From Actimicrobium sp. CCC2.4 (lineage in GTDB: Bacteria > Pseudomonadota > Gammaproteobacteria > Burkholderiales > Burkholderiaceae_D): 64,000 bases of DNA. The position numbers and the translations under genes were made by a program. Below, one piece after another: positions 56,510 through 64,000 of this stretch (within the stretch, counting starts at the first letter, position 1; each line of letters opens with the position of its first letter). The notes below the pieces were generated by a model that was given only the letters and a program-made list of their open reading frames with translations, had not been told where the DNA came from and did not search any database. Where the stretch lies: contig NZ_CP133777.1 in assembly GCF_034347385.1 (NCBI RefSeq), forward strand, positions 1,178,001-1,242,000, given 5' to 3'.

Positions 56510-57469
56510 TCAAACCTGCACCGGCAATACCGCCGTCAGCACCATCCCGTCCTCCGGCACATCCCACGCATTCCACGCATCGAGTCCGCCGACCAGCGGC
56601 CGCACCTTGACGAAACCATGATTGATCAATTTGCGCGCAATGGCCGCAGCCGATGCCTCGTTCGGGCAGCTGCAATAAATGATGATGTCGCGGTCGCGTG
56701 GCACGCTGGCGAAGGTGGCCGCGTGGTCGTCATGGCCGTACAGGATCGCGCCGGGAATCGCCGCTTCGAGCGCCTGGGCGGTCTTGCTGCGGGCGTCGAC
56801 AATGACCGGGTCGAGGCCGTCATCGATCAGCGTGCGCAACTGGTTCACTGAAATCCGCGCCATGTACAGCGAGCGCATCAGGCGGCGTCGCTCGACATAT
56901 TTGTAGAGCATGAACAAGCCCAGCAGCGAGCCGATCACCACCAGCGCCGTCATGCCCATCGTACTCAGCACATCGAGCACCTTGTCGATGCTCTTGTGAA
57001 AAATCGCCCCGATGGCCAGTCCGCTGCCGGCCCACAGCAGCGTGCCGCTGACGCTGAAAAAAAGGAACCTGCCGCGCGGTGTTCTCATCGCGCCTGCCAG
57101 CGGCGGCGCAATTGTATTGAAGCCAGGAATGAATTTGCTGACCAGCAGGGACTTCGGTCCCCAGCGCCGGAAAATGTCTTCGGTGTGGCTGACGCAATTG
57201 TCCGGCGACAGCGAAATACGACACAACAGGCCGAGGATGCGCTTGCCGAAATACTTGCCGGCGGCATGCCAGCTCAAGTCCGTGATCAGGCAGGCAGCGA
57301 CGCTCACCAGCAGGCAGGCCTGCCAGCTGAAGTCGCCCAGCATCGCCAGCGCGCCGGCGACGATCAGGATCGGATAGGCCGGAATCGGCAATCCCATCTG
57401 TTCGAGCAGGACGTTGGCGAACACCAGCAGCAAGCCATAGTGCTGCAGCAGGAGGGTGAACTTGGGCAT
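56510..57469 (-). CDS. DedA family membrane protein fused to a rhodanese domain
   Basis: The 319-residue protein has a DedA/SNARE-associated N-terminal region (residues 1-205) with the motifs EQMGLPIPAYPILIVAGAL, FGKRILG and KFIPGFNTIAPPLAGAMR. DedA proteins are thought to flip lipids such as undecaprenyl phosphate or to support proton-driven homeostasis. Residues 210-319 form a rhodanese-like domain with IVDARSKTAQALEAAIPGA and the Cys loop IIYCSCPNEASAA. The start at 57469 begins the first membrane helix; the open frame upstream is inside a LysR gene. Confidence 0.9.
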   Translation of the reverse strand: MPKFTLLLQHYGLLLVFANVLLEQMGLPIPAYPILIVAGALAMLGDFSWQACLLVSVAACLITDLSWHAAGKYFGKRILGLLCRISLSPDNCVSHTEDIFRRWGPKSLLVSKFIPGFNTIAPPLAGAMRTPRGRFLFFSVSGTLLWAGSGLAIGAIFHKSIDKVLDVLSTMGMTALVVIGSLLGLFMLYKYVERRRLMRSLYMARISVNQLRTLIDDGLDPVIVDARSKTAQALEAAIPGAILYGHDDHAATFASVPRDRDIIIYCSCPNEASAAAIARKLINHGFVKVRPLVGGLDAWNAWDVPEDGMVLTAVLPVQV

Positions 57470-57558
57470 GGTATCGGGGGCAGTCAGGCGGGGCGGGAGC
57501 GGACTATAACAAAATCCGGCCGGCCGCGAGCGCGCTGCCCGGCAGGGCACACGGGTGC

Positions 57559-58473
57559 TTACGACGGCATCGCCACTTCCGGTGCCTGCTCGCGCAATTG
57601 CTGGATCAACCAGCGGGTGGCCTGCCCGGGCGGCTGGTCGGCGCGGTGGATCAGATACAGCGGATAGATGGGCGGATGCATCTCGGCCAGCTCCAGCCGC
57701 ACCAGTTGGCCATTGGCGAGGTCGGCCTCGACCATCGCTTCGGGCATGTGGCCCCAACCGAGCCCGCCGCGCAGCAACGCATGCTTGGCACCGAGATCGC
57801 CAAGCCGCCAGTCGCGCATCGCGAACACGCCGAAATCCTTTCCGGTGGTCAGCGCACTGCGGTCGGTCAGCACCAGCTGCGTGTGCTCGCGGGCGATGGC
57901 CGTCGGAATCGGCGCGACCGCGTGCGCCAGCGGATGGCCGGGTGCGACCACCGGGATCAGCCGCACGCTGCCCAGCGCATGGCGTTCGATTGCATCCGGT
58001 GAACCGATCATCCAGCCCGATACGCCCAGCCGCGTCACGCCATCGAGTACCAGTTGCGTGACCGCGCCCAGCGCTTCTATGCGCAAGCGCAGCGCGACTG
58101 TCGGGAACTGGACCTGGAAGCACTCGAGGATACGTACCAGCGTCGCGGTCGGAAACATCACGTCGACTGCCAGCGATACCTCACCTTCGAGTCCCTCGGA
58201 CAAGGTCTTGGCACGCGCCCGCATCGCATCGACCTTGAGCGCCACGCTGCGCGCATCGGCCAGCAGCAACTGGCCGGCTTCGGTCAGTGCCGGTTTGCGT
58301 TTGGTGCGATCAAATAGCGTGCAATTTAATTGTGCTTCCAGGTTGGCGATGGTGTAGCTGACCACCGACTGGGTGCGGTGCAGGTCACGCGCGGCACGGG
58401 AAAAACTGCCGGTATCGACGACCGCGACGAAGACACGTAATTGATCAAGAGTAGGAGAGCCGGGTTCGCGCAT
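57559..58473 (-). CDS. LysR family transcriptional regulator
   Basis: The 304-residue protein has a helix-turn-helix at about residues 5-65 (TLDQLRVFVAVVDTGSFSRAAR, then SVVSYTIANLEAQL) and a LysR effector domain after residue 90. It is divergent from a pirin-like gene and an azoreductase gene, which together form a typical oxidative or electrophile response cluster, so it probably activates them. The DedA-rhodanese gene follows at 89 bases. Confidence 0.9.
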   Translation of the reverse strand: MREPGSPTLDQLRVFVAVVDTGSFSRAARDLHRTQSVVSYTIANLEAQLNCTLFDRTKRKPALTEAGQLLLADARSVALKVDAMRARAKTLSEGLEGEVSLAVDVMFPTATLVRILECFQVQFPTVALRLRIEALGAVTQLVLDGVTRLGVSGWMIGSPDAIERHALGSVRLIPVVAPGHPLAHAVAPIPTAIAREHTQLVLTDRSALTTGKDFGVFAMRDWRLGDLGAKHALLRGGLGWGHMPEAMVEADLANGQLVRLELAEMHPPIYPLYLIHRADQPPGQATRWLIQQLREQAPEVAMPS

Positions 58474-58583
58474 GGTGATTTTATCGATGCTAATGATGAA
58501 GATTCTCGGGGTTTCGTCGATAGTAATTCTTGCCTATGATGAAGGCCAGCTTATTGAATAACCCGATTCGACAGGAAGCCATC

Positions 58584-59459
58584 ATGTCTGTACCCCTCCG
58601 TAAAATCAGCCGCATCACCCAGGCCCAGCGCGTCATCGAAGGCGCTGGTTTTGAAGTCCAGCGCGCGATCCCGGCCGCCGGTCTCGAGGCGGTCGGCCCG
58701 TTCATTTTTGTTGACCATTTCGGTCCGGTCGACTACGCCCCTGGCAAGGCCATGGGCGCACCGGACCATCCGCATGCCGGGATCGAAACACTGACGTATT
58801 TTTTTGGCGGCGGCGGCATGCGCCACCGCGACAGCCTTGGCAACGTCAGTACGATGCAGGCCGGTGGTGCGCAATGGATGCGCGCCGGTCGCGGCATCGT
58901 CCATGACGAAAGTCCCGATGAAGCCTTGCTGCGCGATGGCGGTCTGGTGCACGGCACGCAGCTGTGGATTAACTTGCCGGCTGATCACAAGATGGATGAG
59001 CCGCAATACCAGGCCTTCGATGCCGCACAGATCCCCAACTGGACCGACGCCGACGGCAGCGTGCAGTACCGGCTGATTGCCGGCGTGCTTGGCGGGCGCA
59101 CCGGACCGGTCGCCAGTTTTGGCAATCCATGGCTGATGCATCTGAGCTTGCAGCCCGGTGCCCGTGCCGGGATTGCGCTTGATGGCGTCGCCGAAGCGGC
59201 GGCCTACGTGGTGTCCGGCAAGGGTGTGTTCGGCAGCGAGCGGCAAGCCGGCGCGCCGGGGCAGCTGATCCAGTTCGAGGCCACCGGCAAAGCCCTGCTG
59301 GAAGCCGGCGACACCATGCTCGATGTGCTGCTGCTGGGCGGCGATCCGCTCGATGCACCTATCGTGCGCTACGGCCCGTTCGTCATGAATACGCAGCAGC
59401 AGTTGCAGCAGGCAATGCAGGATTACCAGCAAGGTCGCATGGGTCGTATCGCGCACTAA
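58584..59459 (+). CDS. Pirin family protein
   Basis: The 291-residue protein has two cupin-like domains. Its N-terminal iron site is visible in DHPHAGIETLTYFFGGGGMRHRDS with an HDESP segment further on. Bacterial pirins act as quercetin dioxygenases or redox-sensing partners. AGGA is upstream of the ATG at 58584; longer forms start in the divergent promoter and are unlikely. It is followed at 42 bases by the azoreductase gene and is divergent from a LysR gene. Confidence 0.92.
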   Translation: MSVPLRKISRITQAQRVIEGAGFEVQRAIPAAGLEAVGPFIFVDHFGPVDYAPGKAMGAPDHPHAGIETLTYFFGGGGMRHRDSLGNVSTMQAGGAQWMRAGRGIVHDESPDEALLRDGGLVHGTQLWINLPADHKMDEPQYQAFDAAQIPNWTDADGSVQYRLIAGVLGGRTGPVASFGNPWLMHLSLQPGARAGIALDGVAEAAAYVVSGKGVFGSERQAGAPGQLIQFEATGKALLEAGDTMLDVLLLGGDPLDAPIVRYGPFVMNTQQQLQQAMQDYQQGRMGRIAH

Positions 59460-59501
59460 AGCCGACCCCGACTCCGTTCAATTCACTTTCAGGAAAATCA
59501 C

Positions 59502-60116
59502 ATGACTACTCTTCTTCATATCAACAGCAGCGCCCGCACGACCGGATCAATTTCACGCGACGTCACGGCCGAATTCGTCACCCGCTTGCAGGCCGCTGAT
59601 CCTGCGATCGTCGTGGTTGAACGCGATGTCGCCGGCACGCCATTGCCGCATCTGACGGAACAGGTGCTGGGCGCGTTTTTCACGCCGGCCGACGCCCGCA
59701 GCGCGCAGCAAGCCGCCGATGCCAACTTGTCGGATACGCTGGTAAGCGAGCTGAAAGCCGCTGACGTGATCGTCATCGGCGCGCCGATGTACAACTTTTC
59801 GGTGAGCTCGTCGCTGAAGGCCTGGATCGATCACGTTGCCCGCGCCGGCCAGACGTTTCAGTACACCGCCAACGGGCCGGTAGGTCTGCTGACCGGCAAG
59901 AAAGTCTATGTATTTACAGCGCGAGGCGGGGTCTACAGCAGCGGTCCGGCGCAAGGCATGGATTTCCATGAAACCTATCTGCGCGCGGTGCTTGGTTTCA
60001 TGGGGCTCGATGACATTACCTTTGTTCACAGCGAAGGCCTGGCAATGGGCGACGAAGCGGTTGCCAAGGCACTGGCACAAACCCGCAGCACCATCGAGGA
60101 GCTGGTGCCGGCCTGA
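59502..60116 (+). CDS. azoR: FMN-dependent NADH-azoreductase
   Basis: The 204-residue flavodoxin-like protein starts TTLLHINSSARTTGSISRDVT, with the FMN phosphate loop near residues 9-17, and has APMYNFSVSSSLKAWIDHVARAGQTF near 92-117 and FTARGGVYSSGPAQGMDF near 140-157. AzoR reduces azo compounds and quinones with NADH. It follows the pirin gene and a hairpin lies downstream. Confidence 0.94.
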   Translation: MTTLLHINSSARTTGSISRDVTAEFVTRLQAADPAIVVVERDVAGTPLPHLTEQVLGAFFTPADARSAQQAADANLSDTLVSELKAADVIVIGAPMYNFSVSSSLKAWIDHVARAGQTFQYTANGPVGLLTGKKVYVFTARGGVYSSGPAQGMDFHETYLRAVLGFMGLDDITFVHSEGLAMGDEAVAKALAQTRSTIEELVPA

Positions 60117-60148
60117 CTTTTCAGCACGGGCAGCAATACCAGTAAAAG

Positions 60149-60183
60149 CGGCAGCGACGAAGCAGATTCGTCGCTGCCGTTTC
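60149..60183 (+). terminator. Probable terminator hairpin after azoR
   Basis: A 13-bp perfect stem (60149-60161 and 60167-60179) closes a five-base loop. Only three T residues follow, so termination is likely but not certain. Confidence 0.55.
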
Positions 60184-60360
60184 CGCCTCGAAGAGGCACG
60201 GGAAATACCTATTTTCGGTAAGTAATGATGTCATCTGGTGGTAACAAGCGGTGGCTACACTCCGCCCCAATGTTTCCATTTCCAACTTTTGGTGATGGAA
60301 ATAAAGCTCCCCGACGTTGTTCGCAACGACCTGATGCATCATCCTGACGAGAGATATCCC

Positions 60361-62556
60361 GTGGCCCATTCCTTCCGATTCAAACCTTTGACCTTGATGG
60401 TCCTGCAAGCCCTGGCCCTGTCGGCCCATGCCCAGGAAGCCGCTCCCGAAGTGATCACCGTATTTGGCCAGGGTCAAACCCGCCAGTTGCAAAAGCTCAC
60501 CAGCGCTGATCTGGCCAAAGCCGTACCAGGCGCCAGCCCGCTGAAGACCCTGGAAAAATTGCCGGGCGTGAGCTTCCAGTCAGCCGATCCGTTCGGTGCC
60601 TACGAATGGTCGACCCGCTTCAGCGTGCGCGGTTTTAACCAGAACCAGATGGGCTTCACGCTCGACGGTATTCCGCTTGGCGACATGAGCTACGGTAACA
60701 ACAACGGCTTGCACATCAGCCGCGCGATCTCGTCCGAAAACATCCGCACCGTGAACCTGTCACAGGGTTCGGGTGCCGTCGGCACGGCCTCCACCAGCAA
60801 CCTGGGCGGCACCGTCCAGTTCCTGTCGATGGATCCGAGCGACACCATGGGCGGCACCTTTGCCCAGACCTTCGGCAGCAACAGCACCTACCGCACCTTT
60901 GCCCGTTTCGATACCGGCATGCTGCCATCGGACACCAAGATCGCCGTCAGCATCACGCGCCATCGTTCGGATAAATGGAAAGGCGAAGGCGCGCAAGACC
61001 TCGACCAGTTCAACAGCAAACTTGTGCAGCGTTTTGGCGATAACAAGCTGTCGGTTTTCTACAATCACTCGGACCGCAAAGAAATCGATTACCAGGACAT
61101 GTCGCTCGAAATGACCAGGCGCCTGGGCTACAAATGGGATAACTACGCGCCTAATTTCCAGCAAGCCGTCAATGCCGCACGCGGTGTCTACACGGCTGGT
61201 GAAACCAGCATTGATGACGCCTACTACCAGGCCAGCGGCCTGCGCAAGGATGATCTGGCCGGTGCCACGCTGGACGTGAAATTGTCCGAGTCAACCGTCC
61301 TCAAGACCACGCTCTACCATCATCGCAATGCCGGCCAGGGTCACTGGTACACCCCGTATGTCGCCACTTCTGCCGCGATGCCGATTTCGATCCGCACCAC
61401 CGAGTATTCGATCGGCCGTGACGGTGTCATCAGCGACCTGACCTGGGACTTCGGTAATCACACCATCAACGGTGGTTTCTGGGCCGAGCGCAGCCTGCAT
61501 GACGTGACCCGTAACTTCTACGCCGTGGTCGATAACCGTGACACGAATTCGTACCTGTCGAATCCGTTCCGTACCGACTTCAAGCAAAACTACATCACCA
61601 CGACGACCCAGTTCTACGCCCAGGACACCGTGTCGATGATGGATGACAAGCTCAAGCTGAACTTCGGTTTCAAGTCACCGAAAGTGGCGATTGATTCGGC
61701 CTCGGTCATCGGTACCCGCGCCGCCGGTTCGGTCGTTGCGCAAAAATCCTTCCTGCCGCAAGTCGGTCTGAACTTTGCCGTGACCCGCGATGACGAGCTG
61801 TTTACGTCGCTGGCAGAAAACATGCGTGCATTCTCGCCGGGGATCGGCGGCGTGTTCTCGCAATCGCAGACCTCGTTCAATGCCAGCAGTACCTCCCTGA
61901 AGCCGGAAACCTCGACCTCGCTGGAAGCCGGTTACCGCTTCAAGCGCGCCCAGATCAGCGGTTCGATCGCGGCTTACCATACCGAGTTCAAGGATCGCCA
62001 GTTGGGTATCGCCAACTGTCCTGCGATCGTCGGTTGCGCCTCCACCTTCGCCAACGTCGGCAAGGTCGTCACCAACGGCATCGAAGCAGCCGCCGAACTG
62101 AAACTGGCACCGCAATGGTCGCTGTTCAATTCGCTGACCTACAACGATTCGAAGTACAAGTCCGACTATTTGAATAACGGCGTCGTGGCCACCAGCGGCA
62201 AACAAGTCGTTGATGCACCACGCCTGATGTTCAACACCGAGCTGTCGTACGAGAACGAGCACTGGTTTGCCCGCACCAACGCCAAGTTCACCGACAAGCG
62301 GTATTACACCTACCTCAATGACGCCTCGGTACCGAATTTCTGGCTGATGAATCTGTCGGCTGGCTACAAGCTGAAATCGGTTGGCGGGCTCAAGGATGTG
62401 ACGATCCAGTTCAACGTCGACAACCTGCTCAACAAAGATTACTTCAGCACGATCGGCAGCAACGGCTTCTCGAACTCCGATCCGACGGGTACCAGCCAGA
62501 CCTTGCTGGTAGGTGCACCACGTCAAATGTTCCTGACGATAGGCGGCAAGATCTAA
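60361..62556 (+). CDS. TonB-dependent outer-membrane receptor
   Basis: The protein is about 731 residues from the GTG at 60361, which gives a standard signal peptide (AHSFRFKPLTLMVLQALALSAHAQ region). A GAGAG stretch lies upstream. The mature N-terminus carries a TonB-box-like EVITVFG, then the plug domain (LEKLPGVSFQSADPFG, RFSVRGFNQNQMGFTLDGIPLG) and a 22-strand barrel ending with an aromatic-rich tail. The cognate ligand is unknown. It lies directly before an exported phosphoesterase gene, suggesting uptake of its product. Longer starts are in frame back to 60238 but carry no signal peptide. Confidence 0.9.
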   Translation: MAHSFRFKPLTLMVLQALALSAHAQEAAPEVITVFGQGQTRQLQKLTSADLAKAVPGASPLKTLEKLPGVSFQSADPFGAYEWSTRFSVRGFNQNQMGFTLDGIPLGDMSYGNNNGLHISRAISSENIRTVNLSQGSGAVGTASTSNLGGTVQFLSMDPSDTMGGTFAQTFGSNSTYRTFARFDTGMLPSDTKIAVSITRHRSDKWKGEGAQDLDQFNSKLVQRFGDNKLSVFYNHSDRKEIDYQDMSLEMTRRLGYKWDNYAPNFQQAVNAARGVYTAGETSIDDAYYQASGLRKDDLAGATLDVKLSESTVLKTTLYHHRNAGQGHWYTPYVATSAAMPISIRTTEYSIGRDGVISDLTWDFGNHTINGGFWAERSLHDVTRNFYAVVDNRDTNSYLSNPFRTDFKQNYITTTTQFYAQDTVSMMDDKLKLNFGFKSPKVAIDSASVIGTRAAGSVVAQKSFLPQVGLNFAVTRDDELFTSLAENMRAFSPGIGGVFSQSQTSFNASSTSLKPETSTSLEAGYRFKRAQISGSIAAYHTEFKDRQLGIANCPAIVGCASTFANVGKVVTNGIEAAAELKLAPQWSLFNSLTYNDSKYKSDYLNNGVVATSGKQVVDAPRLMFNTELSYENEHWFARTNAKFTDKRYYTYLNDASVPNFWLMNLSAGYKLKSVGGLKDVTIQFNVDNLLNKDYFSTIGSNGFSNSDPTGTSQTLLVGAPRQMFLTIGGKI

Positions 62557-62579
62557 GTTGGCGAGGTTGTCCATACGCC

Positions 62580-62599
62580 CCGGCGCGGCAACGCGCCGG
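62580..62599. promoter_or_regulatory. GC-rich hairpin between receptor and phosphoesterase genes
   Basis: CCGGCGCG and CGCGCCGG form a perfect 8-bp stem with a GCAA tetraloop. There is no T run, so it is probably an mRNA stability or partial termination element rather than a full terminator. Confidence 0.45.
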
Positions 62600-62679
62600 C
62601 AGGCTTGATTGATCAGGGGGGCACGGCATCCGTATTGCGGATGACGCGGCTCCCCGCAGTGTTTTCCGAAGGTGTTCCA

Positions 62680-64000
62680 ATGAAATTGACCGTACCGATG
62701 ATGCTGCTGGGCGTGCTGGGCTGGCCGGCCGCCGTGCTCGCCCAAACCACCACCACCACCACCACCCCGATCGAACACGTGATTGTGCTGGTCGGTGAAA
62801 ACCGTACCTTCGACAATATGTTCGGTGCCTATCAACCAAAGCGCGGCCAGACCATTGCGAATCTGCTGTCGAAAGGCATCATCAAGGCCGATGGTTCGCC
62901 GGGTCCGCGCTATGCCGATGCCGCACAAAAGACCGCCGAAAATTTCGGCGCCTATACCCCGACACCAAAAACCGTCGGGACCTATCCGACGTTGCCGCAA
63001 CCTTACGCCCTCGGCGCGTTCGGCCAGCGCCAGGATATTCCGGATGCGCGCTTCCCGAAGACGATGCCGAACGGCCCGTTCCAGATCACCAAACATACCG
63101 GTTACGGTGCCCATACCGGCGACCCGATCCACCGTTTTTATCAGATGTGGCAGCAGACCAATGGCGGCAAGAACGACCTGTTCGTCTGGGTCGCCGAAAC
63201 CACCGGCCTGGGACCGAGCAATCCGTGGCTGCCGCTGGGTCCGGGCAAGCCGACCTTTCAGGGCGGCGTGGCGATGGGCTTCTACAACATGTCGACCGGC
63301 GACGCGCCGTACTTCAAGCACCTGGCCGACACCTATGCAATCGCCGATAACTACCATCAGCCGATCATGGGTGGCACCACCGTCAATTACCTGGCGCTGG
63401 CCACTGGCGATGTCTCGTTCTTCACTGCCGATGGCAAGCCCGCCATGCCGGCAGCCAAGCTGATCGAGAATCCCGATGCCCAGCCCGGCACCAATAACTG
63501 GTACACCGAAGACGGCTATCGCGGCGGCACTTACATCCGCTGCGACGATATGGCGCTGCCCGGCGTGGCCGGTATCCGCAATCACCTGAAAGCCTTGCCG
63601 TACAAGGCTTTCAATGATGGCAACTGCGCACCCGAGACCTACTACATGGTCAACAACATGGACCCGGCGTATTCGCCAGCGGGGGATTTGCTGCCGGTCG
63701 CACCGGACAAGTTCCTGCTGCCGCCGCAAACCATCCCGCATATCGGTGACGGCCTGACGGCTGCCGGCGTATCGTGGAAATGGTATTCGGGCGGGCGCAA
63801 CGATGGCGTCAAGACCGACAAGGAATACTGCGCGATGTGCGATACGCCGACCTTTTTTACGTCGACGATGACCGGTCCCGACCGCCACAAGTTGCATGAC
63901 CTGCAGCAGTTCTATGTCGATGTCAAGGATGCGAAGACCTTCCCGGCGGTGAGCTACATCGCGCCTTACGACAGCATCTCGGGCCACCCCGGCTATGCGA
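62680..64000 (+). CDS. Exported phosphoesterase (phospholipase C/AcpA family), truncated by window end
   Basis: At least 440 residues are present and the frame continues past the window. A signal peptide of about 22 residues (ending VLAQ) is followed by seven Thr from an ACC repeat. The phosphoesterase (PF04185-like) motif HVIVLVGENRTFDNMFG is at residues 33-49 and DNYHQPIMGGTTVNYLALATGD further on. Members cleave phosphate esters such as phosphatidylcholine or act as acid phosphatases. AAGG precedes the ATG. It may be co-transcribed with the TonB receptor gene. Confidence 0.9.
   Translation, partial: MKLTVPMMLLGVLGWPAAVLAQTTTTTTTPIEHVIVLVGENRTFDNMFGAYQPKRGQTIANLLSKGIIKADGSPGPRYADAAQKTAENFGAYTPTPKTVGTYPTLPQPYALGAFGQRQDIPDARFPKTMPNGPFQITKHTGYGAHTGDPIHRFYQMWQQTNGGKNDLFVWVAETTGLGPSNPWLPLGPGKPTFQGGVAMGFYNMSTGDAPYFKHLADTYAIADNYHQPIMGGTTVNYLALATGDVSFFTADGKPAMPAAKLIENPDAQPGTNNWYTEDGYRGGTYIRCDDMALPGVAGIRNHLKALPYKAFNDGNCAPETYYMVNNMDPAYSPAGDLLPVAPDKFLLPPQTIPHIGDGLTAAGVSWKWYSGGRNDGVKTDKEYCAMCDTPTFFTSTMTGPDRHKLHDLQQFYVDVKDAKTFPAVSYIAPYDSISGHPGYA
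62746..62766 (+). repeat. Trinucleotide repeat (ACC)7 after the phosphoesterase signal peptide
   Basis: Seven ACC codons in a row encode a Thr tract just after the predicted cleavage site. Slippage would change Thr number without a frameshift. Confidence 0.85.

Noticed and set aside
61675..63987. A 770-codon open frame on the minus strand across the TonB receptor and phosphoesterase genes
   Set aside because: It is antisense to two well-supported genes, has Arg/His/Gly-biased composition typical of GC-rich shadow frames, and matches no family.

Overview
The window is a chromosomal segment of a betaproteobacterium, most likely Oxalobacteraceae (Burkholderiales; relatives of Herbaspirillum, Herminiimonas or Collimonas). 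The evidence is the zapA tail / 6S RNA / EVE gene order, a TIGR04438-type small Trp-rich protein, a homodimeric aceE-aceF-lpd cluster whose E3 carries its own lipoyl domain, a DUF2486-like protein after holC, and uniformly GC-rich coding DNA. No rRNA, integrase, transposase, phage gene or CRISPR array is visible. Most of the window is core genome with a few accessory or decaying patches.

Layout. 1-900: end of zapA, 6S RNA with a near-consensus promoter and its own terminator, EVE protein. 0.9-10.9 kb: a TauE-type permease; LysR, lgt and a malonyl-CoA synthetase on the minus strand; ilvD facing the LysR gene; a small Trp-rich protein, a cytochrome c, an exported metallo-beta-lactamase-fold protein, an SDR, and livK facing an Lrp/AsnC regulator. 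11-15 kb: a large classical autotransporter with an extended signal peptide. 15.6-21.5 kb: dadA, then the minus-strand run folD-prlC-(DUF4124+glutaredoxin)-holC-DUF2486. 21.7-27.8 kb: pyruvate dehydrogenase operon with a recognisable promoter, an intercistronic hairpin and a terminator. 27.9-32.8 kb: paiB-like, argD-like, a ferredoxin-reductase gene and a sugar-epimerase-like gene whose start codons lie 12 bases apart, and two small exported proteins. 33-39.7 kb: a lone PilB/GspE-type ATPase and the run hda-HAD-pcnB-folK-dNK-panB. 39.8-41.8 kb: purM and a PhzF-like gene. 41.8-42.6 kb: a decayed toxin-antitoxin locus. 42.5-47 kb: a nitronate-monooxygenase-like gene, a HutG-like ureohydrolase and a chemotaxis receptor. 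47-54 kb: the housekeeping run yebC-purD-hemF-nadD-rsfS-rlmH-maf-rng. 54-60 kb: a HerA-like ATPase, tRNA-Lys, a DUF29 protein, a DedA-rhodanese fusion, and a LysR/pirin/azoreductase cluster. 60-64 kb: a TonB-dependent receptor followed by an exported phosphoesterase cut off by the window end.

Most notable observations: (1) a Phd/YefM-type antitoxin that keeps its palindromic operator, followed by what looks like an internally deleted DUF6036-type nucleotidyltransferase; (2) a HutG-family protein with two expected metal-binding aspartates replaced (Asn160, Gly247); (3) a chemotaxis receptor whose reading frame runs through a transcription terminator, while a -1 shift restores a typical DDWEEF tail ending just before that terminator; (4) a tRNA-Lys with an irregular T stem and acceptor stem; (5) two copies of a roughly 36-base palindromic intergenic repeat 55 kb apart; (6) a TonB receptor/phosphoesterase pair that may form a nutrient-scavenging system. 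I did not find a clearly new multi-gene defence or biosynthetic system. All family assignments come from reading the sequence by eye, with no database search.
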